NCBI RefSeq assembly: GCF_000282035.1 | Contig: NZ_AKKA01000073.1 | Coordinates: 1-64,000 of the forward strand | DNA from: Rhizobium sp. CF122 | GTDB lineage: Bacteria; Pseudomonadota; Alphaproteobacteria; Rhizobiales; Rhizobiaceae | DNA length: 64,000 bases | Direction of reading: 5' to 3' | Shown: positions 26,377-35,125 of the stretch, piece after piece | Layout: each line of letters starts with the position of its first letter | How positions within the stretch are numbered: the stretch's first letter is position 1 | Translations under genes and position numbers: made by a program | The notes under the pieces: model-generated | Seen by the model: only the letters and a program-made list of their open reading frames with translations | Database searches by the model: none | Told to the model about the DNA's origin: nothing

Positions 26377-26532
26377 GTGTCACTGCGGGAGCAGTGGGGC
26401 AAACTCACCGACGATGATCTTGATCAGATTGCCGGGAAGCACGATCAGTTGGAGGGCAAAATCCAGGAGCGCTGCGGCATCGCGCGCGGCGTGATATCGA
26501 CGATTGGTACCGGCCATCAAACCTGGCATTGA
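26377..26532 (+). pseudogene. Remnant of a CsbD-like stress protein gene
   Basis: Translation from 26377 gives REQWGKLTDDDLDQIAGK followed by HDQLEGKIQERCGIARG, which is the core of the CsbD family. The N-terminal 15 or so residues of CsbD (start and WNQVEGKWKQ-type segment) are missing. After IARG the frame changes: the expected DIDDWY ending is found in another frame at about 26493-26510. No start codon with a ribosome site is present. It is therefore a 5-prime-truncated, frameshifted remnant. CsbD genes are often under general stress control, which fits the EcfG promoters nearby. Confidence 0.7.
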
Positions 26533-26540
26533 CGAGAGCA

Positions 26541-26567
26541 AGCCCGGAGAGACAGCTACTCCGGGCT
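26541..26567. terminator. Hairpin between csbD remnant and glycosyltransferase
   Basis: Perfect 9-bp arms AGCCCGGAG / CTCCGGGCT with a 9-base loop stand between two convergent units. No long U-tract follows on either strand, so termination may be inefficient. Confidence 0.6.
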
Positions 26568-26575
26568 TCACACAG

Positions 26576-27601
26576 CTAGCGTCCCTGTGGAAAGTCGATC
26601 TTCGTCATGAAGCCGTGATCGATCAGTTGCTGTGGCCCTTCATAGCGAATTGACTGATCGTAGCTGAAATCTATTTCCCCGTCGCGATGAAGCACATCCA
26701 TCATCTTCTGGTAGTGTTCGGAAGAGTTGTAGTGCTGTTTTCCCTCAGCCGCCTCGGTGATCTTTGTCTTGTAATTGGTGAAGAACTTGAAATGCAAAAT
26801 AACGCCCCAGACAGACGGGAAGTTGCGCCCATAAGGTAACGGCTGGTGGGGGCTGCTTCCGAAGAGGCATGTTCGGTCCCAGAAGATCAACGGATACTTG
26901 ATAAGTTCGTTGCCCTCTCCGAACTTCCGCCCCCGCGGCCCGCCCTTGACACTGACGCCTCGCTTTTTGAGCGTTGAAACATAACTGTCGCCATCGAAGT
27001 AGCGCGAGAACTGCCACGGCTTGTCGATGGACGTAGACTTCGCGCCGACTTCACTCAGCTTGGGATACATATCCAACATCGGCGCCGCCATCCGCTTGAG
27101 ATTTTGCGCTTCCAGCATGCGGATCAGGGCTGGTAATGGTTGGTTGAAACAATCGTCGTAGACGAGGAATTCATCGGAATCGACGTTCACATACCACCGA
27201 TCGAGGCCATACTTGGAGAACAGGCCTTCCCTCCAATTTCGGCCCCGCCTTGCTTGGCCATATCTCACGGGCGAGGTCCAAACATCAACGTCCGGTTCAT
27301 TCAAGAGAGCCTCTCTTGTACCGTCAGTCGAGACGTCGTCTACGCAGATGAACCGTGTCACGCCCAGTTGGCGATAGTGTTGAATGAATGCGTTAAGAAG
27401 AACAACATCGTTATGCGTGACGAAAATAAGAGGCACATCTGCTGACGTGAGCGACTTGACCTCGCGAACCGGCTGGATGGTCACATCAGCTCGATTGCGT
27501 CTCTCGCGGCGAGTTACCCGAAATGTGTCATAGTCCGTCCGGAGACGATCGAGGAAGGAGCGCGCAAGATCCGGCGCGCCGGAGGGAAATGGGTAGTTCA
27601 T
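26576..27601 (-). CDS. GT2-type glycosyltransferase (Glyco_tranf_2_4-like)
   Basis: A 341-residue soluble glycosyltransferase. After an N-terminal linker it shows PLIFVTHNDVVLLNAFIQHYRQLGV, FICVDDVSTDGT and the DxD motif in WYVNVDSDEFLVYDD, typical of the GT92/Glyco_tranf_2_4-like branch that often modifies surface polysaccharide. Later segments GRNFPSVWGVILHFKFF match the same branch. The next gene upstream (27620-28465) encodes another glycosyltransferase and is only 18 bases away, so the two form an operon. The ribosome site before ATG 27601 is weak. Confidence 0.82.
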   Translation of the reverse strand: MNYPFPSGAPDLARSFLDRLRTDYDTFRVTRRERRNRADVTIQPVREVKSLTSADVPLIFVTHNDVVLLNAFIQHYRQLGVTRFICVDDVSTDGTREALLNEPDVDVWTSPVRYGQARRGRNWREGLFSKYGLDRWYVNVDSDEFLVYDDCFNQPLPALIRMLEAQNLKRMAAPMLDMYPKLSEVGAKSTSIDKPWQFSRYFDGDSYVSTLKKRGVSVKGGPRGRKFGEGNELIKYPLIFWDRTCLFGSSPHQPLPYGRNFPSVWGVILHFKFFTNYKTKITEAAEGKQHYNSSEHYQKMMDVLHRDGEIDFSYDQSIRYEGPQQLIDHGFMTKIDFPQGR

Positions 27602-27619
27602 GAGAAAGACACAGGACTC

Positions 27620-28465
27620 CTAGAATATCCAAAGCAGCTTATAGCGCGTTTTCCGCCGTGCATCGTTCCAGCACATCCTGAAAAACTTCGCTTTCGTCAA
27701 AAGACCCGCCGGTGGCAGTTTGTCGACCAGGCGGTAGCAGCCAAGGGTGTATGTCAGTCGTTGGGAAAGCCTATCACGAAACCCCTTCGCCCCATACTTT
27801 TCCTCGGAACCCGATCCTTCCCTGAAGTCCAGGGTGGGGCCAGGGACATAGGCGACCAGATCGCGAACGACAAATTCCGACAGGACGTAGGAGGCGAAGC
27901 CCCAAGGATTGCCTAGTTCGTACCAACGCGCCATCAATATATCGACTGACCGCGATCTAAACATGCCGTAGATCCACTCGGACGGAAATGTCAGGTTGCG
28001 TGGTACGCGACCTTCTGCATACGACTCCTGAAACCTGAATATGTTGGCTGCTGGATTCTTCAGCTTGAAGCCTTTGGCGTTGAAGCTCTTTGTCGAGCAG
28101 GCGGCGAGCAACTTTGCGTCGTCGGCGTCGAGAGCCTCGACCAGCTTTCCCAGGAAATCCCGAGAGGAAAGATCGTCGGCGGCCCGAAGGCAAAAATACT
28201 CTGCGGCTTCAGCGCCGAGCTTCACGGCCTTGGCGAAATTGGCCTCGGCACTCAGATGGGTTGCGTTTGATATGACGGAAAAGCGCGCATCTTCCTCGCA
28301 GAAGCGCTGCGCCACATGTAATGTCTCATCCGTCGAGCAATTGTTGAGGATCATGGCGCGGAAATCACCGAAGTCCTGATCCGCAACGGACTGCAAACTC
28401 TCCCGCAGGGTCGTAGCACCGTTGTAGACTGGAAACATCACCATAACTCTAGCATGCATCGGCAT
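27620..28465 (-). CDS. Glycosyltransferase family 2 protein
   Basis: A 281-residue GT-A enzyme: VMVMFPVYNGATTLRESLQSVADQDFGDF, ILNNCSTDETL and LRAADDLSSRDFL, where AADD occupies the DxD position. No membrane segment is obvious. ATG 28465 is used; ATG 28459 is equally possible, and neither has a clear ribosome site. It is the first gene of a two-glycosyltransferase operon, whose targets are unknown. Confidence 0.82.
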   Translation of the reverse strand: MPMHARVMVMFPVYNGATTLRESLQSVADQDFGDFRAMILNNCSTDETLHVAQRFCEEDARFSVISNATHLSAEANFAKAVKLGAEAAEYFCLRAADDLSSRDFLGKLVEALDADDAKLLAACSTKSFNAKGFKLKNPAANIFRFQESYAEGRVPRNLTFPSEWIYGMFRSRSVDILMARWYELGNPWGFASYVLSEFVVRDLVAYVPGPTLDFREGSGSEEKYGAKGFRDRLSQRLTYTLGCYRLVDKLPPAGLLTKAKFFRMCWNDARRKTRYKLLWIF

Positions 28466-28747
28466 AACACCATGATAGATACAAAAAAGACGCCGACACC
28501 GCGAGGGACCGGTTCCTGGGTCTAAAACTGCCGCTGATTTACCCCCTTGCCACGGAAATGCAACGACCCACGTCGGCAGCCTGCTTGTTTGCCTGGAGAA
28601 TTAGGAGAGATGTCCCTAAGAGGTAGGCTCGAAGGAAACTGCGTAGTTGACAATTTTCTAATAAACATAGTTAATTTTTAACTATTCTCCGATATCACGG
28701 GAACGCAGACGACCCCTTGGTCGTTGTCGGCATGATCAGGAGGCAGC
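28466..28747. promoter_or_regulatory. Regulatory spacer with EcfG-type promoter before the 61-residue gene
   Basis: The spacer holds GGAAC (28700-28704), 17 bases and CGTT (28722-28725), matching the EcfG consensus about 25 bases upstream of the ATG at 28748. Further upstream are TTGACA (28647-28652) and a perfect 19-bp AT-rich palindrome (28667-28685, ATAGTTAA / TTAACTAT) that would cover the minus-10 region of that TTGACA. Two promoters may therefore serve the small gene, one general-stress and one repressible. Confidence 0.65.
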
Positions 28748-28933
28748 ATGCTTTTGAAGATTTTCACGGCAAAGCGCGAAATCCGGGACAATGGCGATAC
28801 CGGCACCTATGCGGATGGCTACCATGCGCCGGAAGTGGCCCTTACGTCGGCGCGCGATGACGATCGTGCATCCTATGAGCGCGATTATGGTCGCGGCCGC
28901 AAGGTCGAACAGATCCCGCTCGGGTTTGCCTGA
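28748..28933 (+). CDS. Small orphan protein under a general-stress promoter
   Basis: A 61-residue hydrophilic protein beginning MLLKIFTAKREIRDNGDTG, with an Asp/Arg-rich second half (SARDDDRASYERDYGRGRK). The case for a real gene is positional: an EcfG-type promoter just upstream, AGGAGG with ideal spacing to ATG 28748, and an intrinsic terminator at 29026-29048 behind it. No family is recognised, and there is no signal peptide or membrane segment. A stress-induced cytoplasmic role is inference only. Confidence 0.65.
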   Translation: MLLKIFTAKREIRDNGDTGTYADGYHAPEVALTSARDDDRASYERDYGRGRKVEQIPLGFA

Positions 28934-29025
28934 GTTCTGTTTTTTGAATGGCCGCTCGGCGCGCGTTTGCGCGCCCTGCAGTGAAGCCATGGCCTACTGC
29001 TTGAAGTCAGAAGCGATAATTGAAG

Positions 29026-29054
29026 AAGGGCGGCAATGAGCCGCCCTTGTGTTT
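29026..29054 (+). terminator. Intrinsic terminator behind the small stress gene
   Basis: Perfect 9-bp arms AAGGGCGGC / GCCGCCCTT with an AATGA loop, followed by GTGTTTT. It lies 92 bases after the small gene and just beyond the end of the convergent chemoreceptor gene. Confidence 0.8.
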
Positions 29055-29071
29055 TCATCATTTTGGTTGGA

Positions 29072-31084
29072 TCAGAATTCCGTCCAGTCGGGGTCGTCGC
29101 TCGCGCCGGACGGCGCACTGCCAGTGCCGAAGGCGCTTGCAAGCTTCTGCCCAAGTGCCCGGGCTGGCGAGTTGGAGGCGCGTGTGACACCCGGAGTGGC
29201 GATGCGGACCGGCGCCTTTCTGGCTGCGATCGGCGGCGCGGCCGGGCGCGGCGCTGAATGGATCGGCAGCGGCGCCGCGGCAACGGTCGCGCTGAAGCCG
29301 CCGGTGTCGGTGAGCTTGAACTGGTCGAGCAGATTGTTCAGCGTCGCCGCTTCCGCCGCGAGTTTGTGGCTCGCAGCCGTGCTTTCCTCCACCATGGCCG
29401 CATTCTTCTGCGTTCCCTGGTCCATCGTGTTCACGGCCGTGTTGATCTCGTGCAAGCCGGTCGATTGCTCGCGAGCCGCCTCCGCGATCGCGTCGACGTG
29501 CTGGTTGATCTCCTGGACTTCATAAACGATGGCATCGAGCGCCTTACCGGTTTCGCCGACAAGCGACACGCCCGTCTGGACATGATCGCCCGACGTCGTG
29601 ATCAGCGACTTGATCTCCCTGGCGGCGTTGGCCGAGCGCTGTGCGAGTTCGCGCACCTCCTGGGCAACGACGGCAAAGCCCTTGCCGGCTTCACCGGCGC
29701 GGGCCGCCTCGACCCCGGCGTTAAGTGCGAGAAGGTTCGTCTGGAAGGCGATGTCGTCGATGACGCCGATGATGTTGCCGATCTCCGCGGAGGACTGCTC
29801 GATCTGCTGCATGGCGTTGACTGCCTTGCGCACGACCTGACCGGACTTTTCGGCACCCGCGCGCGTGCGTGCCACGAGCCCGCGTGCTTCCTCGGCGCGT
29901 CTGGCGGCATCCTTCACCGTGGTGGTGATCTCCTCGAGTGCGGCGGCCGTCTCCTCGACGGAGGCTGCCTGCTGCTCTGTGCGCTTTGAAAGCTCGTCTG
30001 CCGAGGCGCGGATTTCGCTGGCGCCAGCGGTGATGGCGCGGGCGTTGGCGCCGACAGTCTGCATGGTGTCGTTCAGCCGCAGGACAGAGTTGTTGAAGTC
30101 TTGCCTGAGGGTGTCGAGGTCGCCGACGAAAGCCATGTCGATCCGTGATGCGAGGTCGCCGGCGGCCAGCCGGCGCAAGCCGTCGCCAAGTGCGCCGACA
30201 GCGCGTGAGAGGTCTGCGGTCTCGGTTGCGCGCTGCGCTTCCCGTTCGCGGCGCTCGCTGTCGCTGAGATTGCGGTTCGTTTCGGCCTCGCCCTCGAGCC
30301 GGATACGTTCGACGGCGTTGTCGCGGAAGACGGCAACGGCGCCGGCCATCTGGCCGACTTCGTCGCGGCGATCGAGGCCGTCTACGGCGCTCTGCGTATC
30401 ACCCCGCGCCAGCTGTGTCATCCGGTCACGCAGACGGGCCATCGGGGCAGTGATCCCCGCTTGAGCGACCCATACAGCAAGGCCGAGCGCGCCTAGTATG
30501 GCCAGGCTGATCAGCGCGAAGCAGAGAGTGATGCGCTGGTTGACAGTAGCGGACAGCGCGTCGCCGCCATCGTTCAGCAATGCCATCAGCGCATCATTGT
30601 TGGCGATCATCTTCGGAGTGACCATGTTCAGCTTGGCGTTGAGCATGCTGGCCGCAAGCTGCGCGCCCGCGCTGTCCTTTGCCTTGGCGAGGTCGACGAC
30701 CTTGCTGGAAAGCGCCTCCATCTCACCAATGCCGACTAGGATGTCATCGATCGCTTGCTTGCGGCTCGGAACCAAGGCTGCCGCTTGTTCGAGGCGATCG
30801 CGCGCCTGCGGCATCTTGCTTGGCGTTGCAACTGCGGTATCGAAGGCTGGCGTGTCCGGCTTGAGGCCGGCGATCAGCGTCACCTGAAGCACGGCTGCGT
30901 TTGCCGAAGCGCTGGCGCGTGATGCCAGCATGGCGGCCAGCGCCTCGTGGTCGATGAAGGCGCTGTAGGTGGCGTCGGCGCCACGGAATTCGGTGATGAC
31001 GTAAACGAGGCCCCCGAGCGCGATCGCCCCGAGAAGCGCGGCGACGGATATGATCTTCGTCCGGATTTTGAGGTTCTTCAGCAT
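29072..31084 (-). CDS. Methyl-accepting chemotaxis protein
   Basis: A 670-residue transmembrane chemoreceptor. Two membrane segments (near residues 10-30 and 190-210) flank a helical periplasmic domain of about 155 residues that resembles the four-helix-bundle class. A HAMP domain and a long signalling domain follow, with the hairpin tip [24 protein letters not shown] (written across residues about 490-515). The protein ends in DWTEF, matching the xWxxF pentapeptide that tethers CheR/CheB. I chose ATG 31084 ([10 protein letters not shown]); the frame is open for 39 codons further upstream. The ligand is unknown. Confidence 0.9.
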   Translation of the reverse strand: MLKNLKIRTKIISVAALLGAIALGGLVYVITEFRGADATYSAFIDHEALAAMLASRASASANAAVLQVTLIAGLKPDTPAFDTAVATPSKMPQARDRLEQAAALVPSRKQAIDDILVGIGEMEALSSKVVDLAKAKDSAGAQLAASMLNAKLNMVTPKMIANNDALMALLNDGGDALSATVNQRITLCFALISLAILGALGLAVWVAQAGITAPMARLRDRMTQLARGDTQSAVDGLDRRDEVGQMAGAVAVFRDNAVERIRLEGEAETNRNLSDSERREREAQRATETADLSRAVGALGDGLRRLAAGDLASRIDMAFVGDLDTLRQDFNNSVLRLNDTMQTVGANARAITAGASEIRASADELSKRTEQQAASVEETAAALEEITTTVKDAARRAEEARGLVARTRAGAEKSGQVVRKAVNAMQQIEQSSAEIGNIIGVIDDIAFQTNLLALNAGVEAARAGEAGKGFAVVAQEVRELAQRSANAAREIKSLITTSGDHVQTGVSLVGETGKALDAIVYEVQEINQHVDAIAEAAREQSTGLHEINTAVNTMDQGTQKNAAMVEESTAASHKLAAEAATLNNLLDQFKLTDTGGFSATVAAAPLPIHSAPRPAAPPIAARKAPVRIATPGVTRASNSPARALGQKLASAFGTGSAPSGASDDPDWTEF

Positions 31085-31248
31085 GGATATGTCCAGTCGC
31101 TTGATCCGGCCGATGGCGGGCCGGCTATGGAAGAATTTTGAGAGGCAGGGCATGTTGCAGGATACGGGATGCCCAAAAGGCTCGACATGCGCATCATGCA
31201 ATCGGCCCGCGAGCCGGCGTCGTCCCGGCGAATAGAATGGGACATTGC

Positions 31249-32110
31249 TTAATGCGCTCCTAACGCTTGCGGCCTGTCCCCGGAAAAAGGCTTTCTAGGC
31301 AGCTCGAGCAGGGCACGCCATGCTGCGACTGATATCATCAGCCAATAGAGTGGGACATAGATCCAGCGCCAGCCGATGTTGCGCTTTTCCTCACGCAGCA
31401 TCACGACCCTGCCAAGTAGCAGAAAGAGCCCGTAGCTTGCTGCCATATTGCTAAGATCGAGGAGGAAGAGCGCGCCTTCATTGCGCCCGGCGGGTGGAAA
31501 GCCGAGCGCCAGATAGCCGGCGCTCTTGACCAGAAGCATGATCAGCCAGGGATGGGTGAGCGAGGCAGCATGCCTCCGATCAGCAACTGGAACATCAGGA
31601 AGCCACCCGCACCCATCTCGCGCAGGAGACGCGCTAGCTCGCGCATCATCACCAGCCATGGGTGTCGTGACGATGATGCTGTCGGCCAGTCCTGGCTTCG
31701 TCTCGAACGCCTGCGAGCGCGCGGCGGGCCTCCGGCACAATCGCCAGCATGCCCTTGCTGATGTAGTTCAGCCGGACGCAGCGAGCCCGCAGGAGCTGGC
31801 TGTCGAGTGCCTTTTCGTCGTTGATGAGGGAACTGAAACGGAAGGCGAAGCCCGCGCGCCAGCGACGCATAGTCGCTGTCGGTATCGATGGAGCCGCTTG
31901 CAAGGAGCTCCTGCTCGATGCTCGTGCCATTGTGACGGACGACCTGCATTGCGTGGGCGACTTTCGGCTGCCGAGTTGCAGCAAAACCTCTGCTTCCTGC
32001 TGGTAGGGATCCGTGGCCGCGCGCGCTGGTGGCGGCGCGTCATGGCGTATAGAACGATCATCCAAGAGCGCGCGGCTTTCGATCCCGCCCGGCGCATATT
32101 CCCCGATACG
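31249..32110 (-). pseudogene. Decayed membrane glycosyltransferase (GT2 with MshEN-like N-domain)
   Basis: Pieces of one ancestral protein appear in all three minus-strand frames. In order they are QEAEVLLQLGSRK, then VAHAMQVVRHNGTSIEQELL with YASLARGLRLPF, then SLINDEKALDSQLL with KGMLAIVPEARRAL, then KPGLADSIIVTTP, then WLVMMRELARLLREMG with FQLLIGGML, and finally HPWLIMLLVKSAGYLALGF to the stop at 31249. The first pieces match the N-terminal MshEN-like domain and the last match the membrane C-terminus of large GT2 enzymes. The whole catalytic domain is missing at about 31653, and four frame changes separate the remaining pieces. The 163-residue frame at the 3-prime end is not a functional gene by itself. 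Confidence 0.78.
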
Positions 32111-32171
32111 CATAACTCTGATACACCGTTTCCAGAATGGCAGTGCATGCTTGTCCCCGAGGCCGATCATA

Positions 32172-33047
32172 ATGGTGCAATTTAAACTGGCATCCCCAAA
32201 TCTTAAGGGGCTAAGCAGCTTTTGGCTGTCTCTGGTTGTGTTTTTTTGCCCGTTCTCGTTGCTTGCCCAACAGGTGACGCCAAACTTGCCGCTGCTTTTC
32301 GATTCCAGGGAGCGGCTTGCAAAGCCGGATCTTTCGTCGCTCGTACGGCTGCGGTTCCTGACGACGATCGATTTTCCGCCGTTCAACTTTACGGATCAGA
32401 ATGGCAAGCTTGGCGGTTTCAACATCGATCTTGCCCGCGAGATCTGCAACGAACTGGAGATCGCAAGCAAATGCCAGATCCAGGCGCTGCCGTTTGTTGA
32501 TTTGAATGCTGCGCTCGCCGCCTCGCAAGGCGATGCCGTCATCGCCGGCATTGCGGTCAGCGAAGAGTTGCGGCGGCAATTCGCGTTTTCGCGGCCTTAT
32601 CTGATGTTGCCCGCTCGCTTTGTTCGAAACCTGAAGGCTCCCATCAAGGGTGGAGATGCGAGCGCTTTGACCGAGCATTCAGTCGGCATCGTCAAGGCGA
32701 CGGCGCACGAGGCCATGCTGGCGGCCTATTTCCCGAAGGTGAAGGCCGTACCGTTCGACAGCAAGGACGCCCTTCTTGCGGCACTGAAGGACGGCAAGGT
32801 GGAGGCCGCCTTCGCGGATTCTCTCCAGCTTTCCTTCTGGGTTTCGTCACAGGCTTCGGCGAAGTGCTGCGCTCTGTTCGACGGGCCCTATCTCTCCGAG
32901 CAGTTTCTCGGCGAGGGCATGACGATCATGCTGCGCCAAAAAGACGATGTTCTGACCGCAGCGCTGGACCACGCGCTTGCGGCGTTATCGCGCAATGGCC
33001 GCCTGCAGGAAATCTATCTGCGCTATTTCCCGTACGGCTTGTACTAG
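32172..33047 (+). CDS. Orphan family 3 solute-binding protein
   Basis: A 291-residue exported protein of the amino-acid-binding (SBP family 3) type. The signal peptide spans about residues 1-32 (SSFWLSLVVFFCPFSLLAQ). The mature part has LTTIDFPPFNFTDQNGKLGGFNIDLAREIC, FVDLNAALAASQGDAVIAGIAVSEELRRQFAFSRPY and a C-terminal NGRLQEIYLRYF, all family-typical. No permease or ATPase gene lies nearby, so it may feed an unlinked transporter or act as a sensor. The frame is open upstream, but ATG 32172 gives the correct signal peptide. Confidence 0.82.
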   Translation: MVQFKLASPNLKGLSSFWLSLVVFFCPFSLLAQQVTPNLPLLFDSRERLAKPDLSSLVRLRFLTTIDFPPFNFTDQNGKLGGFNIDLAREICNELEIASKCQIQALPFVDLNAALAASQGDAVIAGIAVSEELRRQFAFSRPYLMLPARFVRNLKAPIKGGDASALTEHSVGIVKATAHEAMLAAYFPKVKAVPFDSKDALLAALKDGKVEAAFADSLQLSFWVSSQASAKCCALFDGPYLSEQFLGEGMTIMLRQKDDVLTAALDHALAALSRNGRLQEIYLRYFPYGLY

Positions 33048-33092
33048 CGCGCCGCGCTCTTTCAGATTCGCCGCGCTTTAGTTTTTGTTTTT

Positions 33093-33140
33093 GCGCATGT
33101 CTTTATCCCGAAACCGGTTACCACTTTCGGGAGACATGCG
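33093..33140. repeat. Rhizobial palindromic intergenic repeat
   Basis: GCATGTCT...CCCGAAA and TTTCGGG...ACATGC form imperfect inverted arms around ACCGGTTACCAC. This resembles the dispersed RIME/REP-like units found between genes in Rhizobium. It abuts the stop codon of the TerB-like gene and may end its transcription or that of the convergent binding-protein gene. Confidence 0.65.
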
Positions 33141-33554
33141 TTAGCCCTTGCGAAAGCGGGCGATCGCGCTGCGCTCGATAGCGGCGCAAGTCAGCTTGTC
33201 AAGGCCGAGGCGGTCACGCAGCAGGCTGAGCAGGCGCAATTCTTCCGCCTTAACCGAGAGATCGGCGGAGGCGACTTCGACCGCGAGCGCATAGGCTGTG
33301 TCGTAGAGGCGCGAGGGCAGCGTGTCCTTGACGGTTTCGAGCACGATGTCGAGGCCCTCGGACCCGGCCAGCAGCGCTGCGCAGTCGCGCGCAACAGAAA
33401 TCAGCTTCTCGTCATCGAAATCACGAAAAACCGGCAGGAAGCCGATCAGTTGGCCGATGCGCTCCATCTCGCGATCGTTCATTGTGCTGTCGACGGCGGA
33501 TGCCATCACCATCACGTAGATCAATGCGTCATGGGCGGAAAGCGGCTTGTTCAT
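33141..33554 (-). CDS. TerB family tellurite-resistance-like protein
   Basis: A 137-residue all-alpha protein. The N-terminal LIYVMVMASAVDSTMNDREMERIGQL and the C-terminal YALAVEVASADLSVKAEELRLLSLLRDRLGL carry the repeated acidic pattern of TerB-like domains, which bind metal. Length fits a stand-alone TerB. No other ter genes lie next to it; the TerC-like gene at 54776 is 21 kb away. A role in envelope or metal stress is inferred from the family. Confidence 0.82.
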   Translation of the reverse strand: MNKPLSAHDALIYVMVMASAVDSTMNDREMERIGQLIGFLPVFRDFDDEKLISVARDCAALLAGSEGLDIVLETVKDTLPSRLYDTAYALAVEVASADLSVKAEELRLLSLLRDRLGLDKLTCAAIERSAIARFRKG

Positions 33555-33607
33555 ATCTCGATGTTCCCTCTGAAACGAGCCCAGAGTCTAGGAACTGCCC
33601 GGCGACA

Positions 33608-34345
33608 TTACAAGCCGTCAGGCGGCAGATCGGACGGCAGATTCTCAGGTGTGCCGGTTTCCGCGATGCTGCGAGGGTCATCTCCATAGATGCCTTTGCC
33701 TGTCCGCCTTGCCGTCTCGCCGGCGTCGGCAAGCGCTGATCCGCTGTCTGCCTCTGCCCAGCCATTTTCAACGAGCCACTGCGAAATGTCCTGCGTGCCG
33801 ATCCTGCAGGCGGCGGTGACCGTGCCGGTCCACTCGGCGCTGTCGAGATCGCAGCGCACAGTTCTGAGGCGCAGAAACAGCCGCACATTGGTTTTTGCCA
33901 GCATCCCGCATGGCCACTCCCGGCCTTTGCTGTCGGTACATGTCTTGTCCGCCGGTGTGGGATTGATGTCGGCAAGCTGCAGGCGGCGGTCGCCAAACGC
34001 GAGGACGCCGGCGCTTTCCGCGACCGGGCGAACGAGGTTCACGCCCTTGTCTTCGGGAATTTTTGCCGGTTGCTCTGGCTCCGCTGCCGCGATGCGCTCA
34101 AGCGGCTTGCCGTCGATGGCTGCTGGGTAGAATTGGCTGGCGTCGTCGACAGGCCGCGCATTCATGCTGGCTTCGGGATTTGTGATCCGTTGAGCAACGG
34201 GGGCGGCGGGCGGCGCAGTGAGTGCCGTCGGCGCGGCCGTCTCCTCCGGATCAATGGCCGTACGGAGCCGCTGTCCACCGGCCGCGATCAGGCCCGCGAC
34301 AATTCCGATCCCTGCAACAGCTGTGAGAATTGCCGCGGGAGGCAT
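33608..34345 (-). CDS. Membrane-anchored SNase-like (thermonuclease fold) protein
   Basis: A 245-residue protein with an N-terminal hydrophobic anchor (AILTAVAGIGIVAGLIAAGG), a Pro/Ala-rich linker and a C-terminal domain of about 120 residues resembling staphylococcal nuclease: FGDRRLQLADINPTPADKTC, WPCGMLAKTNVRLFLRLRTVRCD, and the terminal WLVENGWAEADSGSALADAGETARRTGKGIYG. The arginine and glutamate catalytic residues of true SNase are not all evident, so it may be a non-catalytic relative. ATG 34345 follows AGGAAG; 45 bases of open frame upstream overlap the next gene. Confidence 0.75.
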   Translation of the reverse strand: MPPAAILTAVAGIGIVAGLIAAGGQRLRTAIDPEETAAPTALTAPPAAPVAQRITNPEASMNARPVDDASQFYPAAIDGKPLERIAAAEPEQPAKIPEDKGVNLVRPVAESAGVLAFGDRRLQLADINPTPADKTCTDSKGREWPCGMLAKTNVRLFLRLRTVRCDLDSAEWTGTVTAACRIGTQDISQWLVENGWAEADSGSALADAGETARRTGKGIYGDDPRSIAETGTPENLPSDLPPDGL

Positions 34346-34356
34346 GGAATATCTTC

Positions 34357-35022
34357 CTACTGGCTGGCCCAGATGATGCGGGCGATCCAATCCACGTCGG
34401 AAAGTTCGATCGTCCGGTTCGGATGCTCGGGGTTGAGCGACATCAATTCGATCGATCGAGGGCTCTGACGCAACAGCAACTTGGCCATCACTTCGCCCTC
34501 GCGTGTCTTGACGACGACGCGGTCGTTGCGGCGAACCTGCGCGCCCGGCTCGACGATCAGCACGTCGCCGTCGCGGTAGAGCGGCATCATGCTTTCGCCC
34601 TGGACTTCAAGCGCATAGACGCCTGCTTTCTGGGATGGTGCCGCGGGAAACTCCACGACGTCCCAGCCTTGCCCGGCCGGAAAGCCGCCGTCATCGAAGA
34701 AGCCGCCGGCGCCGGCCTGCGCAAAGCCGAGCAGCGGGATCGAGCTGCCCTGCGGCGGGAAGGTGCCATCCGGAAGGCTGGAAAAGCTGCCTGTCGGGCG
34801 CATGAAGGTCAGAAATTGCTCCATGCTGGCGCCCGTTGCATCCAGCACCTTGGCAATCGATTCCGTCGACGGCCAGCGCAATCGCCCATCGGCAGACAGT
34901 CGCTTGGACTTGTTGAAGGAGGTCGGATCGAGCCCCGCGCGTCGGGCAAGGCCCGATGGCGTCAGGTCATGCCGTTCGGCAAGCCTGTCGATCGCTCCCC
35001 AGATCTGCTCGTGTGACAGCAT
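34357..35022 (-). CDS. XRE-type repressor with S24 (LexA/CI-like) peptidase domain
   Basis: A 221-residue transcription factor. The N-terminal helix-turn-helix is LTPSGLARRAGLDPTSFNKSKR. The C-terminal S24 domain has the catalytic Ser in GESMMPLYRDGDVLIV and Lys in VVVKTREGEVMAKLLL, and a candidate Ala-Gly self-cleavage site in FAQAGAGGFF. It may therefore inactivate itself when activated RecA is present, like LexA or phage CI, although chromosomal copies in rhizobia are often plain regulators. ATG 35022 is used. The gene lies 12 bases upstream of the SNase-like gene, suggesting an operon. Confidence 0.83.
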   Translation of the reverse strand: MLSHEQIWGAIDRLAERHDLTPSGLARRAGLDPTSFNKSKRLSADGRLRWPSTESIAKVLDATGASMEQFLTFMRPTGSFSSLPDGTFPPQGSSIPLLGFAQAGAGGFFDDGGFPAGQGWDVVEFPAAPSQKAGVYALEVQGESMMPLYRDGDVLIVEPGAQVRRNDRVVVKTREGEVMAKLLLRQSPRSIELMSLNPEHPNRTIELSDVDWIARIIWASQ

Positions 35023-35125
35023 GTCGCCTGATTCCTGAGCGCGTGCGCCATCCTTCAACGGCAAAATATTAACCGCAAGCCCAGCGGGAGTAAAGAGAAG
35101 AAAGGAATAAAATCCTGTCTCGGTC

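Noticed and set aside
24127..28465. Integrated island with att repeats at tRNA-Gly
   Set aside because: No second copy of the tRNA 3-prime end (TTCGATTCCCTTCACCCGCT) and no integrase gene were seen, so insertion at the tRNA is unsupported.
31249..31740. 163-residue membrane protein as a real gene
   Set aside because: It is only the C-terminal membrane part of the decayed glycosyltransferase, with unrelated residues before the first membrane helix.
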